A DNA stretch of 64,000 nt from NCBI RefSeq assembly GCF_023278085.1, contig NZ_CP066265.1:372001-436000 (forward strand), given 5' to 3'. The position numbers and the translations under genes are program-made. The notes below the pieces were generated by a model, which worked only from the letters and a program-made list of their open reading frames with translations, did not search any database and had not been told where the DNA came from. Shown piece by piece: positions 57,158 through 64,000 of this stretch; within the stretch, counting starts at the first letter, position 1; each line of letters begins with the position of its first letter. Origin of the DNA: Pseudomonas syringae. Lineage in GTDB: Bacteria; Pseudomonadota; Gammaproteobacteria; Pseudomonadales; Pseudomonadaceae.

Positions 57158-57319
57158 ATGGACATCATTCGTATTATCTTCGCTATTCTGCTGCCGCCCG
57201 TGGGCGTGTTCATGCAAGTCGGCTTTGCTGGCGCTTTCTGGCTGAATATCCTGCTGACCCTGTTGGGTTACATCCCAGGCATCATCCACGCGATCTACAT
57301 CATCGTTTCGCGTAAATAA
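57158..57319 (+). CDS. YqaE/Pmp3-family small membrane protein
   Basis: A 53-aa protein with two membrane helices: MDIIRIIFAILLPPVGVFMQVG and WLNILLTLLGYIPGIIHAIYIIV. The LPP and GYIPGIIHA motifs define the Pmp3/UPF0057 family, linked to membrane potential and salt or cold stress in yeast and plants. An exact CAGGAG six nt before the ATG. It is convergent with pqqH. Confidence 0.93.
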   Translation: MDIIRIIFAILLPPVGVFMQVGFAGAFWLNILLTLLGYIPGIIHAIYIIVSRK

Positions 57320-57335
57320 CGCCCCTGCACATGGG

Positions 57336-57364
57336 TTGATCGTTCCTTCAGCTGGAACGATCAA
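57336..57364. terminator. Bidirectional hairpin between pmp3-like gene and pqqH
   Basis: Eleven-bp perfect stem TTGATCGTTCC / GGAACGATCAA with a seven-nt loop. It overlaps the pqqH stop codon (57361-57363), so it ends transcription from both sides if functional; no strong T tract. Confidence 0.65.
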
Positions 57365-59193
57365 TCGGCCGCATCAAGCACCTCCCGGTAAAACCTCCAT
57401 TCCTTTTCCAGCGCATCTGCCAGGTTATGTGCCTTGCGGAATCCATGGTGTTCGTCCGCGTAAAAGTGCGCTTCGGTCTTGATGCCCCTGTCCTGCAAGG
57501 CCTTGAGCATGGAACGAGTCTGCTCCGGCACTACGACGGCATCCAGTTCGCCCTGGAAAAAGATCACGGGCACATTGATGCTGTTCGCGTGTAGCAGCGG
57601 CGTTCTGGCTTCGTAACGCTCTAGGTCCTTGAGCGGATCGCCAATCAGCCAGTCCAGATAATCACCCTCGAACTTATGCGTGGCCCTGGCCAGTGCTACC
57701 GGGTCGCTGACTCCGTACAGGCTGGCCCCGGCGCGAAACACGTTCTGAAAGGCCAGTGCGCATAACGTCGTGTAACCCCCCGCGCTGCCGCCACGTATGA
57801 AGGCCTGTTGTTCATCAATCAAGCCGCGTTCGGCCAGATGGGTGACGACCGCGCAGGCATCTTCGACATCCGCCACGCCCCAGGTCAGGTGCAGGCTCTG
57901 TCGATACTCGCGACCGTAGCCGCTGCTGCCGCGATAATTGAGGTCCGCCACGGCGAAGCCGCGATGCGTCCAGTACTGAATGCGCGGATCGAGCACCGGG
58001 TAACAGGCCGACGTCGGGCCGCCGTGGATGAACACCAGCAGCGGCGGCTTTTGCGCCCCGGTCATGGCCGGATAGAAATAACCGTACGCCTCGGCTCCGC
58101 CGCTCGGGTAGTGCAACGCCTGCGCAAGGCTGATCTGTTCGACAGGCAGCGGAGAGCCGCCGCCGGCCAACACCTGCACGCTGTGATCGATACGTGAAAT
58201 GGCCAGCACGGCAGACGTACTGAGCGGCGAGGCCGCGATGCAATAGATAAAATCTTCGTCGACGGCGAGGCTGCGGAAACGGTTGTATCCGGCGCTGTAA
58301 TCTTGCGTCGAGCCATCGGCCTGGCCAAGCCCCAATACCCAGGAGCCGTCCTGCGCCCAACTGGCCAGATAGCCATCGTTGATCGGCAGCCAGGTGCAAC
58401 TGCCCAATTGCCAAGGCGCGGATGCATGGTCAGCGGGCGCGGCCGGAAGCGGCGCTAACCCGGAAGCCGATTCACTCCAAGGTTGCCAGAAACCGGCGCG
58501 ATCAGTCAGGCAGTACAGTCGGCCCTGAGCATCGAAGCGCGGTTGCTGCAAGGATTCTTCTGTGTCATCGCCTGCAACACACCGCGCAGTGCCCCAGGCG
58601 CCACTGTCCTGTCTGGTCGCACACATCAGGCGGGTGCGGGTCCACGGCTGATGCGGGCGCTGCCATTCGATCCAGGCCAGGCGTTTGCCGTCGGCGCTGA
58701 TAATGGGCGACGAATAGAAGTCCGCGCCTTCGGCCAGTAGCTCGCGCTGGCCGTCAGCCAGGGCGATGGACACCAGCCGATGAGTGGTGTGGTCTTCTTC
58801 AACGGCGAGAATCCGGTCGTTGCTGAAAAATACGCCACCGTAGCGTTTGTCGCCCTGTGTCAGGGCAACCGGTTCGCTGGCGTCCAGCGCCTGTCGATAA
58901 AGCTGCTGATCGCGCTCATTGACGAACACCACGCCGTCGTCGGCCAGGCAAAACGAACCACCGCCGTATTCATAGACCCGGCTGCGCACGCTGAAACCCT
59001 GAGGCGTCAGGCAGCGCTTGCTGTTCGCGGACCAGTGCCAGATGCGACTGGCACCGTCTTCGGGCCGGTATTCATTCCAGAACAGGCCTGCGGAATTGAC
59101 GTCCAGCTCGGCGAAGTCGACGCCCGCGGCAACCGCCTGCGCGGCGCTCAGGGGTTCAGGAAGATTTTGCGATGAGTCGTGAGTTTCGGTCAT
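57361..59193 (-). CDS. pqqH: S9-family peptidase, PqqH
   Basis: A prolyl-oligopeptidase-type enzyme, 610 aa. The N-terminal two thirds form a beta-propeller. The C-terminal alpha/beta hydrolase has nucleophile Ser in [12 protein letters not shown], Asp in [13 protein letters not shown] and His in DEHHGFRKA. It sits at the end of the pqq cluster in pseudomonads, as PA1990 (pqqH) does, and may process the PqqA peptide after PqqE action (role not settled). It overlaps the pqqE 3' end by 38 bp. No strong Shine-Dalgarno was found, consistent with translational coupling. Confidence 0.9.
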   Translation of the reverse strand: MTETHDSSQNLPEPLSAAQAVAAGVDFAELDVNSAGLFWNEYRPEDGASRIWHWSANSKRCLTPQGFSVRSRVYEYGGGSFCLADDGVVFVNERDQQLYRQALDASEPVALTQGDKRYGGVFFSNDRILAVEEDHTTHRLVSIALADGQRELLAEGADFYSSPIISADGKRLAWIEWQRPHQPWTRTRLMCATRQDSGAWGTARCVAGDDTEESLQQPRFDAQGRLYCLTDRAGFWQPWSESASGLAPLPAAPADHASAPWQLGSCTWLPINDGYLASWAQDGSWVLGLGQADGSTQDYSAGYNRFRSLAVDEDFIYCIAASPLSTSAVLAISRIDHSVQVLAGGGSPLPVEQISLAQALHYPSGGAEAYGYFYPAMTGAQKPPLLVFIHGGPTSACYPVLDPRIQYWTHRGFAVADLNYRGSSGYGREYRQSLHLTWGVADVEDACAVVTHLAERGLIDEQQAFIRGGSAGGYTTLCALAFQNVFRAGASLYGVSDPVALARATHKFEGDYLDWLIGDPLKDLERYEARTPLLHANSINVPVIFFQGELDAVVVPEQTRSMLKALQDRGIKTEAHFYADEHHGFRKAHNLADALEKEWRFYREVLDAAD

Positions 59194-60325
59194 TGCGAAA
59201 GGCCAGCTCTTCAATGGTTTGAGTAGCGGTTTCGGACTCGTCGCGAGCCTGAGTGATGATCCCGTGGTGATAAGATTTGCTGCACACCGGGTCAGCATTG
59301 GCGGCATCGCCGGTCAGCATGAAGGCCTGGCAGCGGCAGCCGCCGAAGTCTTTTTCTTTTTCGTCACACGAGCGGCACGGCTCAGGCATCCAGTCGTAAC
59401 CGCGAAACCGGTTGAAACCGAACGAGTCGTACCAGATGTGCTGCATGCTGTGATCGCGCACATTCGGAAACTGGATTGGCATCTGTCGCGCGCCGTGACA
59501 GGGCAGTGCGGTGCCGTCCGGGGTCACGGTCAGGAAGATATTGCCCCAGCCATTCATGCAGGCCTTGGGACGCTCTTCGTAATAATCGGGGGTGACGAAG
59601 ATCAGCTTGCACGGGTGGTTTTCCGCCTCCAGCCGCTCGCGGTACTCATTGGTGACCGCTTCGGCACGCACCAGTTGATCCCGGGTAGGCAGCAGGCCGA
59701 CACGGTTCAAATGCGCCCAGCCATAGAACTGACAGGTCGCCAGTTCGACGAAATCCGCTTCCAGCGCCAGACACAGCTCTATGATCTTGTCGATCCGGTC
59801 GATGTTGTGCCGGTGCGTCACGAAATTCAGCACCATCGGATAGCCGTGCTTTTTCACTGCACGGGCCATTTCCAGCTTTTGCGCGAAGGCTTTCTTCGAG
59901 CCGGCGAGCATGTTGTTCACTTGCTCGTCGCTGGCCTGAAAGCTGATCTGGATGTGGTCCAGCCCGGCTTCCTTGAAGGCGATGATCTTTTCTTCGGTCA
60001 GACCAATGCCCGAGGTGATCAGGTTGGTGTAAAAGCCCAGCCGCCGCGCTTCGGCGATCAGCTCGGCGAGGTCCTGACGCACAAGTGGCTCGCCGCCGGA
60101 AAATCCGATTTGCGCCGCACCCATCTCCCGCGCTTCCTGCATGACCTTGAACCACTGTTCGGTGGTCAGCTCCTGGCCCTGTTTGGCGAAGTCCAGCGGG
60201 TTGGAGCAGTAAGGGCATTGCAACGGGCAGCGGTAGGTCAGCTCGGCGAGCAGCCACAGCGGCAGACCGACCTCGGGAGTGGGCGGGATATAGGGGCTAT
60301 TGGTCGCGAGCACAGTGTCAGACAA
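59156..60325 (-). CDS. pqqE: PQQ biosynthesis radical SAM enzyme
   Basis: Cross-links Glu and Tyr of PqqA, 389 aa. The radical-SAM cluster motif is Cys33-x3-Cys37-x2-Cys40 ([10 protein letters not shown]). The C-terminal SPASM domain has [17 protein letters not shown] and [20 protein letters not shown], carrying the auxiliary Fe-S ligands. It overlaps pqqD by eight bases. It works with PqqD, which presents the peptide. Confidence 0.96.
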   Translation of the reverse strand: MSDTVLATNSPYIPPTPEVGLPLWLLAELTYRCPLQCPYCSNPLDFAKQGQELTTEQWFKVMQEAREMGAAQIGFSGGEPLVRQDLAELIAEARRLGFYTNLITSGIGLTEEKIIAFKEAGLDHIQISFQASDEQVNNMLAGSKKAFAQKLEMARAVKKHGYPMVLNFVTHRHNIDRIDKIIELCLALEADFVELATCQFYGWAHLNRVGLLPTRDQLVRAEAVTNEYRERLEAENHPCKLIFVTPDYYEERPKACMNGWGNIFLTVTPDGTALPCHGARQMPIQFPNVRDHSMQHIWYDSFGFNRFRGYDWMPEPCRSCDEKEKDFGGCRCQAFMLTGDAANADPVCSKSYHHGIITQARDESETATQTIEELAFRNDRNSRLIAKSS

Positions 60326-60602
60326 GATCTATCCAGTTTTTCTTTTTGGCGCCTTCCATGAACTCGTCGACGTCCATGCCCAGTTCGGGAACATTAGGGA
60401 ACTGGCGATGAAGCTCGTCAATGATGGCGGCGATCGTGCGCTGCCCGTCAATCAGCCCGCCAATCAGGGCCGCGCTTTCGTTGAGTTTGATCATGCCTTC
60501 AGGGTAAAGGACCACATGGGCCTTTTGCGCAGGCTCGTACTGAAAGCGATAGCCCTGATGCCACTTGGGCGTCAACGCCCTGAATTTCGGATCGTGCTTC
60601 AT
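60318..60602 (-). CDS. pqqD: PqqD, PqqA-binding chaperone
   Basis: A 94-aa RiPP recognition element that holds the PqqA leader for PqqE. Landmarks: [42 protein letters not shown]. It is overlapped by pqqC at its start (four bases) and overlaps pqqE at its end, so all three are translationally linked. Confidence 0.95.
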   Translation of the reverse strand: MKHDPKFRALTPKWHQGYRFQYEPAQKAHVVLYPEGMIKLNESAALIGGLIDGQRTIAAIIDELHRQFPNVPELGMDVDEFMEGAKKKNWIDLV

Positions 60603-61354
60603 AGCGTAATCCCCTTATGCCAGACCTTCTGGTCTGTAACGCTGTGATACGGCGGGCGGTTCAGTTCGTAGGCCATGGACATCGCATCGAGCATGCTCCA
60701 CAGAATGTCGAGTTTGAACTGCAGGATTTCCAGCATACGCTGCTGGCCTTCATAGGTAGTGTAGTGCTGTAACGTGATCGCGAGACCGTGTTCCACATCG
60801 CGGCGGGCCTGACCCAGGCGAGTGCGAAAATACTCATAGCCTGCCGGGTCGATCCACGGGTAATGCTGCGGCCAGCTGTCCAGTCGCGACTGGTGGATCT
60901 GCGGCGCGAACAGCTCGGTCAACGAGCTGCTGGCCGCCTCCTGCCAGTTGGCACGGCGAGCGAAGTTCACGTAGGCGTCGACCGCGAAGCGTACGCCCGG
61001 CAACACCAGTTCCTGAGAGCGCAGCTGATCCGGGTCCAGCCCGACGGCCTGACCAAGGCGCAACCAGGCTTCGATGCCGCCGTCTTCACCGGGCGCGCCG
61101 TCGTGGTCGAGCAGGCGCTGAATCCATTCGCGACGAATCTCGCGATCCGGGCAATTGGCCAGAATCGCGGCATCCTTGAGCGGAATGTTCATCTGATAGT
61201 AGAAACGGTTGGCGACCCAGCCCTGAATCTGTTCGCGGGTCGCGCGGCCTTCGTACATCGCCACGTGAAACGGGTGATAGATGTGGTAATACGCGCCCTT
61301 GGCACGCAGGGCCTGCTCGAATTCTGCGGGGGACAACGCAGTCGCTTCGCTCAT
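60599..61354 (-). CDS. pqqC: Pyrroloquinoline-quinone synthase
   Basis: Cofactor-less oxidase for the final ring-closing oxidation, 251 aa. Characteristic stretches: [45 protein letters not shown], and [23 protein letters not shown], which contain conserved His, Tyr and Arg residues of the active site. It lies eight bases after pqqB. Confidence 0.96.
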   Translation of the reverse strand: MSEATALSPAEFEQALRAKGAYYHIYHPFHVAMYEGRATREQIQGWVANRFYYQMNIPLKDAAILANCPDREIRREWIQRLLDHDGAPGEDGGIEAWLRLGQAVGLDPDQLRSQELVLPGVRFAVDAYVNFARRANWQEAASSSLTELFAPQIHQSRLDSWPQHYPWIDPAGYEYFRTRLGQARRDVEHGLAITLQHYTTYEGQQRMLEILQFKLDILWSMLDAMSMAYELNRPPYHSVTDQKVWHKGITL

Positions 61355-61362
61355 GTCAGCTC

Positions 61363-62274
61363 CTAAAGCTCGATGCTCATGCCGTCGTAGGCCACTTCAA
61401 CGTGGCGACGAACCAGTTCGGCGCGCTCCGGGGAGTCTTCGTCGAGAATCGGGTTGGTGTTGTTGATGTGGATAAGCACCTTGCGCTGCTCCGGGAAGCC
61501 TTCCAGCACTTCGAGCATGCCGCCGGGGCCGTTCTGGGCGAGGTGGCCCATTTCCCGGCCGGTGCGGGTGCCCACGCCACGGCGCTGCATTTCGTCGTCG
61601 TCCCACATCGTGCCGTCGACCAGCAGGCAGTCGGCATCGCGCATCTTTTCGGCCAGCGCTTCATCGACCTTGCCCAGCCCCGGCGCATAGAACAGTTTGC
61701 CGCCGGTGCGGGTGTCTTCGACCAGCAGGCCGATGTTATCGCCTGGGTGCGGGTCGAAACGATGCGGCGAGTAGGGCGGTGCGGCGCTGCGCAGCGGGAA
61801 CGGCGTGAAGCGCAGGTTGGGGCAGGCTGGAATCACGAAACTGCCTTGCAGCTCGATACGATTCCAGCTCAGGCCGCCGTTCCAGTGTTTGAGCATTTCG
61901 AACAGCGGGAAGCCGGTGCTCAGGTCTTCATGGACCATGTCGGTACACCAGACCTGATGCGGGCAGCCTTCGCGCAAGCTGAGCAGGCCGGTGGTGTGGT
62001 CGATCTGGCTGTCCATCAGCACAATGGCGCTGATCCCGGTATCGCGTAACGCCCGGCCCGGCTGCATGGGGGCGAAGCCCTGCAGTTGCGCGCGGATATC
62101 CGGAGAGGCGTTGCACAGCACCCAGTTCACGCCATCGTCGGACAGTGCAATGGAAGACTGGGTACGCGCTTGCGCCCGCAGGCTGCCATCGCGAAAACCT
62201 GCGCAATTGACGCAGTTGCAGTTCCACTGGGGGAATCCACCGCCAGCAGCGGAACCTAGAATCTGGATGTACAT
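61363..62274 (-). CDS. pqqB: PqqB, beta-lactamase-fold hydroxylase
   Basis: Metallo-beta-lactamase-fold protein, 303 aa, which hydroxylates the cross-linked Glu-Tyr dipeptide. [26 protein letters not shown] opens the protein, with Cys ligands. The metal motif variant SQIDHTTG replaces the usual HxHxDH, as is normal for PqqB. The start at 62274 has GGGAG five nt upstream. It lies behind a terminator-like hairpin after pqqA. Confidence 0.95.
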   Translation of the reverse strand: MYIQILGSAAGGGFPQWNCNCVNCAGFRDGSLRAQARTQSSIALSDDGVNWVLCNASPDIRAQLQGFAPMQPGRALRDTGISAIVLMDSQIDHTTGLLSLREGCPHQVWCTDMVHEDLSTGFPLFEMLKHWNGGLSWNRIELQGSFVIPACPNLRFTPFPLRSAAPPYSPHRFDPHPGDNIGLLVEDTRTGGKLFYAPGLGKVDEALAEKMRDADCLLVDGTMWDDDEMQRRGVGTRTGREMGHLAQNGPGGMLEVLEGFPEQRKVLIHINNTNPILDEDSPERAELVRRHVEVAYDGMSIEL

Positions 62275-62337
62275 GTCAGCTCCCGGCACACAATCTGGAA
62301 CAAAAAATAGCTCACAAGAATAAAAAACCATCACAAC

Positions 62338-62366
62338 CATAAAAAAAGCCCCGGCGAACCGAGGCT
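62338..62366 (-). terminator. Attenuator-type terminator between pqqA and pqqB
   Basis: Minus strand AGCCTCGG-TTCG-CCGGGGCT (one T-G wobble) followed by seven T. It lies in the operon, 17 nt after pqqA, and would reduce pqqB-E relative to the peptide precursor. Confidence 0.88.
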
Positions 62367-62382
62367 TCACAGCGCACTGAAA

Positions 62383-62457
62383 TCAACGGCTTGCGAAGTA
62401 CATGGTGACTTCAAAACCGATACGCAAATCAGTGTAAGCAGGTTTAGTCCACGACAT
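62383..62457 (-). CDS. pqqA: PqqA, PQQ precursor peptide
   Basis: A 24-residue peptide beginning [19 protein letters not shown], ending ASR. Glu16 and Tyr20 (E-x3-Y) supply all PQQ atoms after PqqE cross-links them. GAGGAG is six nt before the ATG. Its own terminator-like hairpin follows, favouring excess of this short message. Confidence 0.97.
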
Positions 62458-62610
62458 AAAAATCTCCTCGGATAAGTGCAGCGGTGGGTGACTACATCTT
62501 AGTGCATCGTTGAAGGCATACGTTCAGATGCTTAGGGAGCTATGTTACTCATTTTAACAATTCAGCAGGGCCAGAATCTGCATGAAAGACCATTACCGTT
62601 CAGGTAAGGA

Positions 62611-64000
62611 TCAGATGCTGGCCGCAGGGGCCGGGCGATTGGCCACAATCAGCCAGCCGCCCGTGGCGTCGATCAATTGATCGCTGGCCGCCAGTAACGA
62701 GTGTGTATCCAGATTTGACAGAGCACTGCGCAGTGCTTGCGCATGATCGCCTTGATGCCCTGCAAGGCAGGCGTGCCACTGCAGGTCGGCGTGCTGCTGA
62801 TCGGGCATGTTCATGGGGTCGAACTGTGCTGACAGCGCCTGGATCTGCTCGGGCAGATCGGTGCCGCGAACGAGATCCTGCAGTGCGCCGATGAAGGCTT
62901 CGATGTGCTGGAACAATTGCTCGGTGGTACAGGTGGGCGACTGAACGCCAAACAGCATACCGGTCCGTCCGGCGATTTGTCTGATGCCGCTAAATACCGC
63001 GTAACCCAGTTGCAATTCGACTCGCAGCTTTTGGTAGAACGGTGCCTGCAGCAGGTGCGCCAGCATACGCCACGCGGCCTGGTCTTCTGCAGATTCGCTG
63101 GGAGCGGGACAAAACACCAGCACCGCGTCTTCCGAAGAGGACGATGCTTCAGTCGCCCAGCGTTTGCCTTTTTGAATGGCGGGCAGCGTCAACGGGGTTG
63201 TTTGTGGCGTTCCGGGGCTTGCGTCCAGTGCCGCGTTGATCAGCGCCTGAGTGGCGGCGCAGCAGCCGTGAGTAAAGCTGATCCAGCGCGAGTCAGCCCA
63301 AAGGGTGTGCAGATCGTCGACCGTCTGCTTGCTCTCGGTGTTCAGCGCGTGATCAGCAAGCCGCTTGAGCAACTGACGAATGGGAATCAACGCGGGCTCG
63401 GCCTCGCGCACAAGCGTTGCCGAAGACGGTTGGCGTAGCCGCCGCAAGCTGTGCGTGAGGATGTCGGCCATGGGCGCCCGCAGACCGTTCAACTGCAGTT
63501 GCCAGAACGGGCCATACGCGCTGAACGTGACGATCACACCGGCTTGTCGGGCCTCCTCAATCAAGTCTTTCAGGCTGACATTGAGCGACTGCCAGAGCGC
63601 GGGTTGTGGTGATGACAGCTCCCAGCGCACATAAAGCGCTGCTTCAGCGCCGTCATTCGGGGTTGAACTCAAAAACGGATTGGGCGACGGCAGACGCCAG
63701 TCAGTGTGTTGGTCGTCCGACTTATCCACTGCCGCTAAAGTGATCAGGGCGCCTGACGTGAGTTGTTCAAGCAAAACGCGGAGTGCCGTTGCGCCGTGTG
63801 CGCTTAATTGCGCCGGCAGCGCATGGCAATGGTGATGCGCCAGCGCCAAAGGTCCGCACAGGTGCAGACGCCGCTGTTGCAGACGCTGATATTCTTCGAT
63901 CAGCGCAGGCCAACGGGGCTTGAAGAACTCAAGCCAGCTGAAGAGCAGGGTGCTTATGAGGCCAGCGTTCGCCAGGGCGCCTTTGCACTCGACATCCAGC
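62611..64000 (-). CDS. pqqF: PqqF, M16 metallopeptidase (C-terminal part)
   Basis: The frame is open from the right window edge to 62611, giving the last ~462 residues; the N-terminal half with the HxxEH zinc site lies outside. What is visible (LIEEYQRLQQRRLHLCGPLALAHHH; FYQKLRVELQLGYAVFSGIRQIAGRTGMLFGVQSP) is the M16C C-terminal domain, including the R/Y pair conserved in pitrilysins. It probably excises or trims PqqA. The stop lies 153 bp before pqqA, so pqqA likely has its own promoter. Confidence 0.88.
   Translation of the reverse strand, partial: LDVECKGALANAGLISTLLFSWLEFFKPRWPALIEEYQRLQQRRLHLCGPLALAHHHCHALPAQLSAHGATALRVLLEQLTSGALITLAAVDKSDDQHTDWRLPSPNPFLSSTPNDGAEAALYVRWELSSPQPALWQSLNVSLKDLIEEARQAGVIVTFSAYGPFWQLQLNGLRAPMADILTHSLRRLRQPSSATLVREAEPALIPIRQLLKRLADHALNTESKQTVDDLHTLWADSRWISFTHGCCAATQALINAALDASPGTPQTTPLTLPAIQKGKRWATEASSSSEDAVLVFCPAPSESAEDQAAWRMLAHLLQAPFYQKLRVELQLGYAVFSGIRQIAGRTGMLFGVQSPTCTTEQLFQHIEAFIGALQDLVRGTDLPEQIQALSAQFDPMNMPDQQHADLQWHACLAGHQGDHAQALRSALSNLDTHSLLAASDQLIDATGGWLIVANRPAPAASI

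Overview
The window is chromosomal DNA from a plant-associated Pseudomonas, almost certainly the P. syringae group. Three things point there: a full-length HopAS1-type type III effector behind a textbook Hrp box, the gene order cbcXWV-gbdR / glcB / bioBFHCD / pqq, and Pseudomonas-type REP sequences with their RAYT transposase. No tRNA, rRNA, CRISPR, prophage or IS element was seen.

Layout. 0-5.3 kb (minus strand): rhlE, metF, and ahcY behind an S-adenosylhomocysteine riboswitch. 5.4-7.8 kb (plus): a patatin-like phospholipase that aligns along its length with ExoU, then an acyl-CoA thioesterase. 8-13.3 kb (minus): a complete L-threonate catabolic operon (ltnD-otnK-otnC-permease-otnI). 13.5-19 kb: a YkgJ-type cysteine-cluster protein, the choline transporter cbcXWV, and its divergent activator gbdR with a sigma-54 promoter. 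19-25.8 kb: RAYT plus its REP pair, a chemoreceptor with a FliA promoter, a coiled-coil/ZapA-like gene pair, an exonuclease overlapping a cNMP/CBS/nucleotidyltransferase protein, and a divergent single-domain response regulator. 25.8-30.2 kb: hopAS1. 30.2-35.7 kb: glcB, a GcvR-like ACT protein, rarD, srkA. 35.9-44.5 kb: a LacI-type regulator, a four-gene ABC importer and a GpdQ-like phosphodiesterase, facing phoX (with a Pho box) and a ModE-type regulator. 45-50.5 kb: comF, divergent from bioBFHCD. 50.7-57.3 kb: a flagellin-rod-like small protein, two paralogous acyl-CoA dehydrogenases on either side of a diguanylate cyclase, and a Pmp3-type peptide. 57.4-64 kb (minus): pqqF(partial)-A-B-C-D-E and the S9 peptidase pqqH.

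Together the genes describe a saprophyte/pathogen that scavenges choline, glycerophosphodiesters, organic phosphate and sugar acids, makes its own biotin and PQQ, and injects at least one large effector. The most distinctive non-coding signal is a mosaic of short palindromes with a GCGGAGCG-like core. It occupies six intergenic regions, always at the 3' end of at least one gene, and forms local tandem arrays with periods of 135, 150 and 170 bp.
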